A DNA stretch of 64,000 bases from Bacteroidota bacterium (GTDB taxonomy: Bacteria; Bacteroidota; Ignavibacteria; Ignavibacteriales; Ignavibacteriaceae): contig JAIUOE010000009.1 in NCBI GenBank assembly GCA_020161395.1, positions 78,457 through 142,456 on the forward strand. Direction: 5' to 3'. Each line of letters begins with the position of its first letter. Positions within the stretch are counted from its first letter, which is position 1. Made by a program: the position numbers and the translations under genes. Below the pieces are notes generated by a model. It did no database searches. It saw only the letters and a program-made list of their open reading frames with translations, and was not told the origin of the DNA. Shown one piece after another: positions 54,915-63,721 of this stretch.

Positions 54915-54969
54915 GGCTGAGGAATGAAGGTTGATGGCTGAAAAGCCCGCACAAGAATGTTAAATTATT

Positions 54970-54997
54970 AAGGCTGTCTCGAGAGGGTCAGCCTTTT
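54970..54997 (+). terminator. terminator after module 1
   Basis: AAGGCTG (54970-54976) pairs with CAGCCTT (54989-54995) followed by TT and A-rich sequence. The loop TCTCGAGAGGGT nearly matches that of the hairpin at 56913-56934. Confidence 0.7.
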
Positions 54998-55046
54998 AAA
55001 ATATCTATGGTGAAATAAATTTCAATTATTGGTGTAATAACTCATG

Positions 55047-55295
55047 TTAAAAATATTTTTTAGATCTCTTGACATTAATTACAATAATTCGTAACTTATT
55101 ATCAGGATATAATTAAACACGGGAGAGTAATGTAAACGCAGGAAATAAAATAACCGGGACAAAAATTGTCCGGTTATTACAAGTTATCCGGCAGGATGTT
55201 CCAGGATTTTCTTCGGGCCCTTTTAGAGCAAATAATCTATCGTATCGTACCTTCCTCACCCTGTAGAGAACCATATGGCGGTTCTTCTCCGGGAA
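55047..55295 (+). repeat. 249-bp promoter/leader repeat, copy 2
   Basis: Direct-orientation copy of 48910-49158, same length, about 93 percent identical by hand alignment. Here the central hairpin is better formed: AATAACCGGGACAA pairs with TTGTCCGGTTATT, one bulged G, around AAA (about 55147-55177). It lies 126 bp before a lipoprotein gene. Most differences from copy 1 fall outside the identical core. Confidence 0.8.
55069..55097 (+). promoter_or_regulatory. sigma-70-like promoter in repeat copy 2
   Basis: TTGACA (55069-55074), 17 bases, TAACTT (55092-55097), at the same offset as in copy 1. The -10 box is slightly weaker than in copy 1. Confidence 0.5.
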
Positions 55296-55421
55296 ACCTG
55301 CTGTTTATAAACATCCCCCTGATTTAACTCTTAATAACTCATGAACAATCTATTATTTATATAAATTGTCGTAGAGTAACCGGATTGTATTCCGATTGTA
55401 CATCTTAATCAATGGTTTAGC

Positions 55422-56711
55422 ATGAAAATGTTTTATATTTTGTTTCTTCTGGGTTTAGGATTATTTACGAGCTGTTCAGAATCGCCGACCGATAATGAGG
55501 TAGAAAAACCTGTTCTTACAGTTGACGATATGTCATGCACGGAAGGTTGGCTTAATCTGTCCACTCCTCCGGAGATGTTACCTGCACAGGTATTGCTACT
55601 GCAGGATAACCAGACAGTTATGTCCATTACGGTGGTAACTACTGATACGCTTTTGTACATACCCACTCTTACCCATTCCAAAGTTTATGTTTTTCAGGCA
55701 TCAATAACTCCTCCCAACAATTCCACAATATTTTCCAATGTAACAAATCTTACCACACTTTCACCCACCGGCAATTCCTTTAGCCGTACCAAGCATTACC
55801 TCGGGAGTACAAATATCAACTATAGTTATGTAAATGATATTGCAATAATTAGTGAGAATGATATCTGGGCTGTTGGTCTGTTCGTTCTTCCTGATACCAA
55901 TCTTTCAGGTTATTTAGACTACAATGCAGCACATTGGGATGGAACGGGATGGGAATATAAAAGAATTTGGTATGAAGTACCCGGAAATTTTCTTGCAGTA
56001 CCTGAAATTACCGGAATATTAGCTTTTACCAATAATAATTTGATGTTGTTTAGTACTTTTGGTGTGACCTGGTATGATGGGACAACACAAATCCGTTCTG
56101 AAAAACTTCCATTGGCTACAGCAAATGTCTGGGGAAGCGATAGCAATAATATTTATGCCGGAGGTTATGGTGGCAAAATATATCACTACAATGGAACAGT
56201 CTGGACCCCTATTGAAACTGGAACTGATTTGTATGTAAACAACATTTATGGTGATTATAATAAAAGAACAAAATCTTATGAAATACTTGCCGTTTGTGCC
56301 GAATATTCTCTTGGCTTTACTTCAAAGATATTTAAGATAGAGGGCCAAAAGGCAACAGAAATAAGCAAACAAGGAATTTCAGATTTCGTTTTGAGAGGCT
56401 GGCTTTATCCAGGTAAAAAAATATTTGTTGTTGGTGATGGAATCTATTTTAAGGATATGAATGATTCAGAATGGAGCAAAGAAGAAGATCCAAATTTGAT
56501 AACAATTTACTGCATAAAAGGAACCCGTCTAAATGATATATTTGCGGGTAGCACATACGATAGATTGTTTCATTTTAATGGAATTGAATGGAAAAAGTTG
56601 TTTCCTGAAAATCCCAATTCATCCTACGGTAAAATTAAAATAAAGAACAATATCGTTGTGGCAGCTGGATCAGATGGAAATCAGGGATTGGTAACAATTC
56701 TTAAAAGATAA
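55422..56711 (+). CDS. propeller-like lipoprotein
   Basis: The 429-residue protein has a lipoprotein signal (MKMFYILFLLGLGLFTSC, lipobox Cys18), then SESPTDNE, so it is lipid-anchored. An Ig-like domain (about 32-115) is followed by a propeller-like region (about 125-425) with units such as NDIWAVGLFVLPD, NNIYAGGYGGKIYHYNG, DRLFHFNGIEWKKLF. The motif IYHYNGTVW is typical of a group of Ignavibacteria and Bacteroidota lipoproteins often mislabelled glucosyltransferases; no transferase motif is present. It follows leader repeat copy 2. No T9SS tail, which is expected for a lipoprotein. Confidence 0.82.
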   Translation: MKMFYILFLLGLGLFTSCSESPTDNEVEKPVLTVDDMSCTEGWLNLSTPPEMLPAQVLLLQDNQTVMSITVVTTDTLLYIPTLTHSKVYVFQASITPPNNSTIFSNVTNLTTLSPTGNSFSRTKHYLGSTNINYSYVNDIAIISENDIWAVGLFVLPDTNLSGYLDYNAAHWDGTGWEYKRIWYEVPGNFLAVPEITGILAFTNNNLMLFSTFGVTWYDGTTQIRSEKLPLATANVWGSDSNNIYAGGYGGKIYHYNGTVWTPIETGTDLYVNNIYGDYNKRTKSYEILAVCAEYSLGFTSKIFKIEGQKATEISKQGISDFVLRGWLYPGKKIFVVGDGIYFKDMNDSEWSKEEDPNLITIYCIKGTRLNDIFAGSTYDRLFHFNGIEWKKLFPENPNSSYGKIKIKNNIVVAAGSDGNQGLVTILKR

Positions 56712-56732
56712 AATTTAATTAAAGGAGGTCTT

Positions 56733-56852
56733 ATGTTTCATCCGCCTTAGAAGTTTTGCATCGGAAATATTTTACTTTAAATTTAATTAATGAATTCATT
56801 AAAATATCATTCTCGATTAATGGAAACGATGAAAGCTTTGCTCTTGAAGTAG
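56733..56852 (+). pseudogene. fossil of a T9SS-cargo gene, interior deleted
   Basis: A near-perfect ribosome site AAAGGAGGTC lies before ATG 56733, but the frame stops after five codons (56748-56750). About 75 bp later, 56826-56852 encodes TMKALLLK and a stop, matching the end of the T9SS protein at 50880-54914 (TMKALLLK). So only the start signal and the last codons of a cargo gene seem to remain, followed by a terminator-like hairpin as in module 1. An insertion of copied DNA is an alternative explanation. Confidence 0.5.
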
Positions 56853-56912
56853 TCCCGATTCTCGTGAAATTCATTCGGGGGTCGGAAACCGAAAACTACA
56901 ACTAATTTATAC

Positions 56913-56934
56913 GGCTGTCTCGAGAGGGGCAGCC
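56913..56934 (+). terminator. terminator-like hairpin closing module 2
   Basis: GGCTG (56913-56917) pairs with CAGCC (56930-56934) with loop TCTCGAGAGGGG, nearly the same loop as at 54970-54995. It lacks a following T tract, so it may be a decayed terminator. Confidence 0.45.
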
Positions 56935-57183
56935 TGCCATTTCAAAAAGACCTGTGTGTTATGCATCAAGTTTATATTTTTGCATTGTTTTTGCTTTAAG
57001 TAATTGTTAGTTTTGCAGTCCATTTATGAATGTTTATATTTTTTATTGAAAAGAGTGAACGAACCGGTAGTTACACCGCAAGTGTGAGGGATAAGACATG
57101 AAACCGGCAATTTCCTTTATTTTGAGATTGCCTGAAGATTAATCGCGAAATGTGTAAAAGCACGAATACTAAAGTTGCTTTAA

Positions 57184-57300
57184 TCCCTTCCAAACTTAAG
57201 AGAAAAAATAAAAATTCTCAAAAGATTTGCCCTTGCCTTTGCGGATGACGCATATAACTGCTCCATCGAAATGAAATATAACAGCCACGGTTTTGAATGA
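57184..57300 (+). pseudogene. possible transposase C-terminal fossil
   Basis: The only coding-like stretch in the gap 56935-57313 is a 38-codon open segment ending at TGA 57298-57300, with IKILKRFALAFADD and IEMKYNSHGF. The K.LKR.A.GF.D pattern is reminiscent of the end of ISL3-like transposases. No start or catalytic region is present. The rest of the gap has only small hairpins (ACAC/GTGT near 57075-57087, GGCAAT/ATTGCC near 57108-57134). Confidence 0.25.
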
Positions 57301-57326
57301 GTTTCCCCCTCACCTAACTAAACCTT

Positions 57327-57359
57327 GCCCGTTTATCCTTCGGGGTGACGGGCTTTTTT
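57327..57359 (+). terminator. intrinsic terminator, plus strand
   Basis: GCCCGT (57327-57332) pairs with ACGGGC (57348-57353) around a loop containing CCTTCGGGG, followed by six T (57354-57359). No intact plus-strand gene precedes it; it may have served the fossil at 57184-57300. Confidence 0.75.
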
Positions 57360-57511
57360 ATGTCATCAGAATACCGGTGGTTAAAAAGAAATCTGCTAAG
57401 AGCGGTTCCACCGGTCAGATAAAAGGGAATTCTTAAGTCTCGAACGATTTTCAGCACTCCATCCTGTAGGGGGTAGAGGTTCTCCGTGTAAAACTTTTCT
57501 GACGAGTTCAT
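57358..57511 (-). pseudogene. truncated AbiEii-type nucleotidyltransferase toxin
   Basis: From ATG 57511 on the minus strand the frame reads FYTENLYPLQDGVLKIV and IPFYLTGGTALSRF, then HRYSDD: the nucleotidyltransferase start with GG(T/S) and the first catalytic acids. Homology breaks off right after SDD, where the plus-strand terminator at 57327-57359 begins, and the frame runs into it and stops at 57314. About three quarters of the toxin is missing, so it is dead. An N-terminal fragment is all that remains of a second AbiE-like toxin in this window. Confidence 0.75.
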
Positions 57512-57770
57512 ATCTGTTCCTTATCTCCCGGTCTCGAATCTTTTCAATCAATTCATGGGTAAGGTTATGTATAAGGTTATCTTTGCCGTATAATTTAAGA
57601 ATGCTATACCAGGGAACTCGCTCAAGAATTCTTTTAAGGATATACTCCTTGGTTAAGAAAGCATAGCCGGGTTCCTGCTCCAGAGTGATGAGATATAATT
57701 GAATTACATCAACATCATAATCCCAGAAAATCGGGTCGAGCGTTTCTTTTATAAAGGTTTTATCAGGCAT
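57396..57770 (-). CDS. antitoxin-like protein partner of the dead toxin
   Basis: ATG 57770 (MPDKTFIKETLDPIFWDYDVD) is preferred to 57809. The 124-residue protein looks like the small proteins commonly encoded just upstream of AbiEii-type toxins in Bacteroidota: PIFWDYDVDVIQ, FLTKEYILKRILERVPWYSILKLYG, then a long helix IHELIEKIRDREIRNRYELV-like. It overlaps the toxin start by 116 bp, more than usual, so its own end may be altered: the last 35 residues (GEPLPPTGWSAENRS) look less natural. TATATTTG lies directly upstream (57774-57781). With its toxin broken, it is a solitary antitoxin at most. Confidence 0.5.
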   Translation of the reverse strand: MPDKTFIKETLDPIFWDYDVDVIQLYLITLEQEPGYAFLTKEYILKRILERVPWYSILKLYGKDNLIHNLTHELIEKIRDREIRNRYELVRKVLHGEPLPPTGWSAENRSRLKNSLLSDRWNRS

Positions 57771-57954
57771 ACACAAATATAAAGATAAATAAAGAAATAT
57801 TCTGCTCACCGGGCAAGTAATTCAAATGACGGTCTGTGTTTTCAAGCTGAATAAAACTCTCCTTTTCCCTTGCCTTAAATTGACAAATCTCTCTTATTTT
57901 GAAGTTACAAATTAAATTTTTTCCCCGATTATTTCAAACATTTACGGAGGAATC

Positions 57955-60351
57955 GTGAAGTTGAAGACGAATGTGATTACGGCAGTTCTTTTTACTATAT
58001 TATTTGTCGTTGGTGGTTACGCTCAGAAGATTACGGACATTATCCAGCCCCTAAGAGTTGTATCGGGCAAGACGGGTGAATTCAGAATTTCTGATCTCTG
58101 GTATGCCGGTGACTACAAGGTGAAATTCAAGGAGAATAAAGCCCTCAAAGTATCCTATAGCGAAAAGGACAGCATCCTCAGGGTGGAAACTGACAAGGAT
58201 TTCGAGGGAATAACCCTGCTTCCATTTGAATATAAAAAAACAGTTTATCAGATACCTGTTGTTGCTGCAAAACAGAGATTTCACACTTTTTCATTCAAGC
58301 CCGCAAAAAAATATAAACACCTTACGGTCATTGGTCAGTTTAACGCCTGGAACCGCCAGTATGACCCGATGACCGATGCAAACGGCGACGGTGTTTATGA
58401 AATATCCGTTCCGATAGAACCGGGTAGATACGAGTACAAGTTTTTTGGTGATGGTGAAGAGATAGTTGATCCCGCAAACAAAGATTCAGTACCGAACGGA
58501 ATGGGAGCCTTCAATTCCGTTATTATCATTGAAAAACCGTTCAAAAGTCGTGCATTTCTCCATAACCTGGGAGTGAAAGAGTCAAAATCGTTCAGATTTT
58601 TCCATTTTATCTGTGAAAAAGATGGCAAACCGGAACCTGTTGCAAAAGAGAATATCACAGCTTTGCTCGACAATGAATCGCTTACCGACTCGGAAGTGAA
58701 GATTGAAAATGGAATTGTTGTTGTTACACTCCCCAGAATGAATATGAAAGGGAACCGGCTTTTAAGAGTTGCAATCACCAAGGACGGTCAAAAAACCAAC
58801 TGGCAATATATCCAGTTACAGGATGGTGCCCCCGCCGGTAAAGGAAAATTCAACTGGTACGATGCGATTATTTATTCCATCATGATCGACAGATTCAAGG
58901 ATGGCGACAAATCGATAAACAAGCCTGTGGTAAGAGACTCCGTTTTCCCGCCTGCAAACTATCAGGGTGGCGATTTTCAGGGAATAATCGACAAAATAAA
59001 GGACGGTTATTTTGAGAAACTCGGGATAAACACCATCTGGATTTCACCCGTGAATGACAATCCGATGACCGCCTGGAGGGAGTATCCTGCACCGAACAGA
59101 TGGTACACAGGTTATCATGGTTACTGGCCCGTAAGTGATACAAAAGTTGAAGAGCAGTTTGGCACCATGGCAAAACTGAAGGAACTCGTGAAAGCCGCAC
59201 ACAAAAAAGGAATAAAAATTCTCCTCGATTTTGTTTCCCACCATGTGCATCAGGAACATCCCTGGTTCAAGCAGCATCCCGACTGGTTTGGAAGCCTCGA
59301 TCTTCCCGACGGAAGAAAAAATCTCCGACTTTGGGACGAATATCGTTTGACCACCTGGTTCGAACCTTACATTCCATCATTTGATTTTACAAAATCGAAA
59401 AAAGCGCTCAATGCTGTAAGTGACAACGCAATCTGGTGGCTCGAACAGACGGGTGCCGACGGATTCCGCCACGATGCAGTAAAGCATGTTCCGAATGAAT
59501 TCTGGCGTGTGCTTACGGCAAAAATAAAGAAGCACTTCAAAGGAAAGAGGGATATAGAGGTTTATCAGATCGGTGAAACATTTGGTGATTATGCGATGAT
59601 CAGTTCCTATGTGAACAACGGTCAGCTCAGTTCACAATTCAATTTCAACCTGTTTGATGTGGCGATTGTTGCATTTCTGAATAAAAATGCTTCACTTGAG
59701 CTGATATCCACTGAAATGGAGAAAACATTCGATGTTTATGGCCCGATTCATGTTATGGGTAACATAATGGACAGCCACGACAAGATCAGATATATGGCTT
59801 ATGCAGATGGCGACCTTGAAATAAACGACGGAAGAGCTGCCGAGATCGGCTGGAACGCACCGCCCAAGGTTGACAATCCTTCGAGTTATGACAAGCTGAA
59901 GCTTTATTACGCTTACATGATGACCATCCCCGGCTTGCCCGTGGTTTATTACGGGTCTGAATTTGGAATGACAGGTGCATCAGATCCCGACAACAGGAGA
60001 ATGATGTATTTTGACGACAAATTAAACGGATATGAGAAGAAGACACTCGAAGATATAACCAGACTGATTGGTCTCCGCAACAAATATTCCGCCCTGAGGT
60101 ACGGTGATTTTTATACTGTTGTCAGCTCGCACAATGTCCTTGGTTACATCAGATCTGATGCCAATGGCAGAGTGCTCGTGCTCCTCAACAAATCTGAAAA
60201 AGAGGAGGTTGTAACCGTCGATCTTCCTGCATTTTATGATGTCGGATATGCTGAAAATCCCCTCACGAAAGAAAGAATTGTTACCGAGAGTAATCAGATC
60301 AAGGTAAAATTAAGTCCTTCAGGATACGAAATCTTTCTTTTGGAAAAGTAA
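57955..60351 (+). CDS. secreted multidomain alpha-amylase family (GH13) enzyme
   Basis: GTG 57955 after ACGGAGGAATC begins a signal peptide (to about residue 24, GGYAQ). The 798-residue protein has an N-terminal beta domain (25-105), a CBM48-like glycogen-binding domain (about 108-193; VIGQFNAWNRQYDPM and GRYEYKFF), a further beta domain (200-295), and the GH13 barrel from WYDAIIYSIMIDRFKDG. Catalytic regions: LLDFVSHH (423-430), DGFRHD with nucleophile Asp507, acid/base Glu541 (IGETFGD) and DSHD with Asp609. It acts on alpha-glucans in the periplasm, probably with cyclodextrinase or pullulanase-like specificity. glgX follows after 1 bp. Confidence 0.94.
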   Translation: MKLKTNVITAVLFTILFVVGGYAQKITDIIQPLRVVSGKTGEFRISDLWYAGDYKVKFKENKALKVSYSEKDSILRVETDKDFEGITLLPFEYKKTVYQIPVVAAKQRFHTFSFKPAKKYKHLTVIGQFNAWNRQYDPMTDANGDGVYEISVPIEPGRYEYKFFGDGEEIVDPANKDSVPNGMGAFNSVIIIEKPFKSRAFLHNLGVKESKSFRFFHFICEKDGKPEPVAKENITALLDNESLTDSEVKIENGIVVVTLPRMNMKGNRLLRVAITKDGQKTNWQYIQLQDGAPAGKGKFNWYDAIIYSIMIDRFKDGDKSINKPVVRDSVFPPANYQGGDFQGIIDKIKDGYFEKLGINTIWISPVNDNPMTAWREYPAPNRWYTGYHGYWPVSDTKVEEQFGTMAKLKELVKAAHKKGIKILLDFVSHHVHQEHPWFKQHPDWFGSLDLPDGRKNLRLWDEYRLTTWFEPYIPSFDFTKSKKALNAVSDNAIWWLEQTGADGFRHDAVKHVPNEFWRVLTAKIKKHFKGKRDIEVYQIGETFGDYAMISSYVNNGQLSSQFNFNLFDVAIVAFLNKNASLELISTEMEKTFDVYGPIHVMGNIMDSHDKIRYMAYADGDLEINDGRAAEIGWNAPPKVDNPSSYDKLKLYYAYMMTIPGLPVVYYGSEFGMTGASDPDNRRMMYFDDKLNGYEKKTLEDITRLIGLRNKYSALRYGDFYTVVSSHNVLGYIRSDANGRVLVLLNKSEKEEVVTVDLPAFYDVGYAENPLTKERIVTESNQIKVKLSPSGYEIFLLEK

Positions 60352-60352
60352 A

Positions 60353-62422
60353 ATGCAAAGACGCGTTTTCTCAGGAAAGAGTTATCCTTTAGGTGCAACT
60401 GTAACCCCCGACCGCTCGGGGGTTAACTTTTGTGTCTATTCACGGAATGCCACAGCAGTAGAGATACTCCTCTTCGATTCACCCGAGGCAGGGCACCCCT
60501 CGGAAGTGATAAGATTGAGTATCCTTAACCACAGGACATATTTTTACTGGCACGCCTTTGTGGAGGGGATAAAACCCGGACAGATATATGCCTACCGTGT
60601 TTACGGTCCGTTCAATCCTGAGAAGGGGCTGAAATTTGATCCCGAAAAAGTATTGATCGATCCCTACTCCCTCCTTGTTGTGGATAATCTCTATAACAGG
60701 GAGGCAGCAAGAAAACCCGGGAGCAATGTGCAGTGCTCTATGCGAAGTGTGGTGGTTGATCCTTCCGACTATGACTGGGAGGGGGATATGCCGCTGAATC
60801 TCGAGCGGACGAGAACAATCGTCTATGAACTGCATGTGAAGGGATTTACTGCCAACCCTAATTCGGGAGTTGATGAAAAACACCGGGGCACATTCAGAGG
60901 GCTCATTGAAAAAATCCCGTATCTTAAGGAACTTGGCATCACCTCGGTTGAGTTGTTGCCGGTCCAGCAGTTTGATCCCCACGATGTAAAACCGCCTCTC
61001 GTTAATTACTGGGGATATAACCCGATTGCTTTTTTTGCTCCGCACAGGGCATACAGCTCCGATCAGTCGATTTTTGGTCCGGTAAACGAGTTTCGTGACA
61101 TGGTAAAGGCACTGCATAAAGAGGGAATCGAAGTGATTCTTGATGTTGTGTTCAACCATACGGCGGAAGGAGACGAGACGGGACCCGTCCTTTCCTACCG
61201 AGGATTTGAAAACAAGGAATATTACATCCTCGATGAGGATAATCCCTACGGCTACGCAAACTACACGGGCTGCGGAAACACTCTGAATGCAAACAATACC
61301 GTTGTAAAAAGGATGATAATCGATTCGTTGAAATACTGGGTTTCCGTCATGCATGTTGATGGATTCCGTTTCGATCTCGCATCGGTTCTCGCAAGGGATC
61401 ATGACGGGAAACCCCTTCAGAATCCGCCGGTTCTTTGGCAGATTGAGTCTGAACCCGTTCTCGCAGGCACCAAACTGATTGCAGAAGCCTGGGATGCGGG
61501 GGGCTTGTATCAGGTCGGTTCTTTTGTCGGTTACAAATGGGCTGAATGGAACGGGAAGTTCAGGGATGATGTGAGAAGATTTGTCAGAGGTGACCATAAT
61601 ATGACAAAAATAATAGCACAGAGAATATCCGCGAGTCCCGACATTTATCCCGATCCACTAAGGAATCCTGCACGCGGAATCAACTTCGTGACCTGTCACG
61701 ACGGCTTTACTCTGAATGACCTCGTTTCATACACAATAAAACATAACAAGGAAAACAGAGAGGAGAACAGGGACGGAACAAATGAGAACTTCTCATGGAA
61801 CTGCGGTGTGGAGGGACCAACAAACGACCGGGCTGTTGAACAACTGAGAAAAAGGCTTATCAAAAATTACATAGCGTTACTCTTTACCTCGCAGGGAACC
61901 CCTCTTCTGCTTATGGGGGATGAGGTTAGGCGGACGCAAAACGGCAATAACAACGCCTACTGTCACGACAATGTAATGAACTGGTTCGACTGGTCTTTGG
62001 TACACAAAAACAGGGATATTCTGCAGTTCACTAAAAAGATGATTCATTTTACCAGGACTCATCACATCTTCACATGGTGTTCACCTTGGTTAAGCGGCGG
62101 GAATTTTGGTGCTTCGATTATCGACTGGCATGGGGTAGAGCCCTTCAAACCCGATTTTAGCGACAATTCGCTTACAATTTCATATACCCTGAAAGATTTT
62201 TGGAACAATTCATACTACCACTTTATTCTGAACAGTTTTTGGGGTGAGCTGGACTTCAAACTGCCTCACTATAACAATGCCACTCAATGGGAGGTTATTG
62301 TCGACACAGCCCAGGAGAGTCCCAAAGATTTCCATCCTCCCGGTTCAGGTGTCTGTGTGGAGGGAGATAAATATCTCGCCACCGGAAGAAGTTTTGTGAT
62401 ATTGTATGCAACCATGAGATGA
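60353..62422 (+). CDS. glgX: glycogen debranching enzyme GlgX
   Basis: GlgX hydrolyses alpha-1,6 branches of glycogen trimmed by phosphorylase. The 689-residue cytoplasmic enzyme has the N-terminal CBM48-type domain (LGATVTPDRSGVNFCVYS, 13-30; YRVYGPFNPEKG), and isoamylase-type GH13 catalytic regions: DVVFNHTAEGDE (264-275), DGFRFD with nucleophile Asp341, acid/base Glu378 (LIAEAWD), and CHD with Asp450. HDGFTLNDLVSY and DEVRRTQNGNNNAYC are typical GlgX segments. Its start lies 1 bp after the secreted amylase stop, so imported maltodextrin breakdown may be co-regulated with glycogen turnover. Confidence 0.96.
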   Translation: MQRRVFSGKSYPLGATVTPDRSGVNFCVYSRNATAVEILLFDSPEAGHPSEVIRLSILNHRTYFYWHAFVEGIKPGQIYAYRVYGPFNPEKGLKFDPEKVLIDPYSLLVVDNLYNREAARKPGSNVQCSMRSVVVDPSDYDWEGDMPLNLERTRTIVYELHVKGFTANPNSGVDEKHRGTFRGLIEKIPYLKELGITSVELLPVQQFDPHDVKPPLVNYWGYNPIAFFAPHRAYSSDQSIFGPVNEFRDMVKALHKEGIEVILDVVFNHTAEGDETGPVLSYRGFENKEYYILDEDNPYGYANYTGCGNTLNANNTVVKRMIIDSLKYWVSVMHVDGFRFDLASVLARDHDGKPLQNPPVLWQIESEPVLAGTKLIAEAWDAGGLYQVGSFVGYKWAEWNGKFRDDVRRFVRGDHNMTKIIAQRISASPDIYPDPLRNPARGINFVTCHDGFTLNDLVSYTIKHNKENREENRDGTNENFSWNCGVEGPTNDRAVEQLRKRLIKNYIALLFTSQGTPLLLMGDEVRRTQNGNNNAYCHDNVMNWFDWSLVHKNRDILQFTKKMIHFTRTHHIFTWCSPWLSGGNFGASIIDWHGVEPFKPDFSDNSLTISYTLKDFWNNSYYHFILNSFWGELDFKLPHYNNATQWEVIVDTAQESPKDFHPPGSGVCVEGDKYLATGRSFVILYATMR

Positions 62423-62514
62423 AGTTTGAGGTATGAAGTTTGAAGTATGAGCTGTCTTGTCCTGAATTAAGTTTACAGATGGAGAAATGATAAATTTGCA
62501 AAGGAGAAAAGCAA

Positions 62515-62877
62515 ATGTCTGTAAACGAGAGAATAGTAAAGAGATATAGTGAGAGTTTTAAGCTTCAAGTGATAGAGGAAATAGAGCGGACGCACTGTTC
62601 AATCGATCGTATGCAGCGTAAGTACGGAATCACCGGTAACAATACTATAAAGCAATGGATCAAGAAATACGGAAGGACAAACCTGATGACAAAGAAGATA
62701 CGAATAGAGACCCTGGAAGAAGCAGATCATATAAAGACACTCCAGAAGCGGATCAAGGAATTGGAGTCAGCGCTGGCCGATAGTATACTTCGTGAGCGAG
62801 CATATCGTGAAGTGGTGGCAGTAGCAAGTCAAGAGATCGGAATAGACTTAAAAAAAAAGTACAGCAAAAAGTCATAG
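62515..62877 (+). CDS. IS3-family transposase OrfA
   Basis: The 120-residue DNA-binding subunit has a helix-turn-helix (VKRYSESFKLQVIEEIER to KYGITGNNTIKQWIKKYG, about 8-55) and a C-terminal leucine-zipper-like coil (IKTLQKRIKELESALADSI). AAAGGAG precedes the start. Near its end the run TTAAAAAAAAAG (about 62849-62860) is a typical slippery site; a -1 shift there enters the orfB frame as KKVQQKVIDLLNEREKL, giving the usual OrfAB fusion. Confidence 0.9.
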   Translation: MSVNERIVKRYSESFKLQVIEEIERTHCSIDRMQRKYGITGNNTIKQWIKKYGRTNLMTKKIRIETLEEADHIKTLQKRIKELESALADSILRERAYREVVAVASQEIGIDLKKKYSKKS

Positions 62878-62879
62878 AT

Positions 62880-63721
62880 TTGTTAAATGAAAGGGAGAAA
62901 CTGAGTATAGCGGGACTTTGTAGAGCTCTTGGTATAACGCGTCAGGGCTATTATCAAAATGAGCGCAGGGAAACTATGGAGAGGTTGAGGAATGAAATAA
63001 TCCTTGAGTTTGTAAGGCTACATCGTCTGCATCACCCCAAAATGGGTAGTAGGAAGCTATACAGCCTTGCAAAGGCGGAACTGGATATGAGAGGAATAGG
63101 CAGGGACAGGTTCTTTAACATATTGCGTAACAATGGTTTACTGGTGGAGCGCAAGACAACTAAAGCAAGAACGACAAATTCTAATCATGGCTTTCAAGTT
63201 TACAAAAATGAACTTGATGAGAGTGCAATGAGCAGGAAGAACGGTGGGTAGTCAGTGATATAACCTACATCAGGGTGGGAGGTGGTTTTTATTATTTGAG
63301 TCTGATAACCGAAGTCAGTTCACGAATGATAGTTGGTTTCGATCTTTCTCACAGTTTGGGAATAGAGGGAGTTATCCGTGCGATGAAGATGGCATTCAGG
63401 GTGATCAGAGATACACAGGGAATGATACATCATTCTGACAGAGGGGTACAGTATTGCAGCAAAGAATATATAAAGTTACTCAAGAGTAAGGGAATAAAAA
63501 TAAGTATGGCAGAGAGGGGAAATCCGTATGAGAATGCGATAGCAGAGAGAGTAAACGGAATTCTTAAATTAGAGTACAAACTTGGCAGCAGATTCAATAG
63601 TGTTGAGAGTGCACAAAAGGCGGTAAAAGAGGCAGTAAAGTTCTATAACTATGAAAGGCCTCACTGGTCACTAAATTTAAGGACGCCATCGTCGGTATAT
63701 GAGAGTAGTGAAAAAAATTGA
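62880..63721 (+). pseudogene. IS3-family transposase OrfB, frameshifted
   Basis: The first part (62880-63251) has the HTH_21 region (LCRALGITRQGYYQNER and HPKMGSRKLYSL). The rve integrase core is in another frame from 63221 on: WVVSDITYIRVGGGFYYL with the first Asp, HHSDRGVQYCSKEY with the second, and NPYENAIAERVNGILK with the Glu, so the DDE triad is intact. The two parts would join near 63215-63224 if one base were restored, so a single-base deletion has inactivated the gene. A sequencing error would give the same picture. Confidence 0.85.

Noticed and set aside
56940..57180. Riboswitch or tRNA-like RNA in the gap
   Set aside because: Only short stems are seen (4-6 bp); no known riboswitch core or cloverleaf could be matched.
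60479..61597. A 372-codon minus-strand open frame opposite glgX
   Set aside because: It lies fully antisense to a gene with all GH13 motifs, has no ribosome site, and its translation is rich in Cys, His and Arg as expected of a shadow frame.
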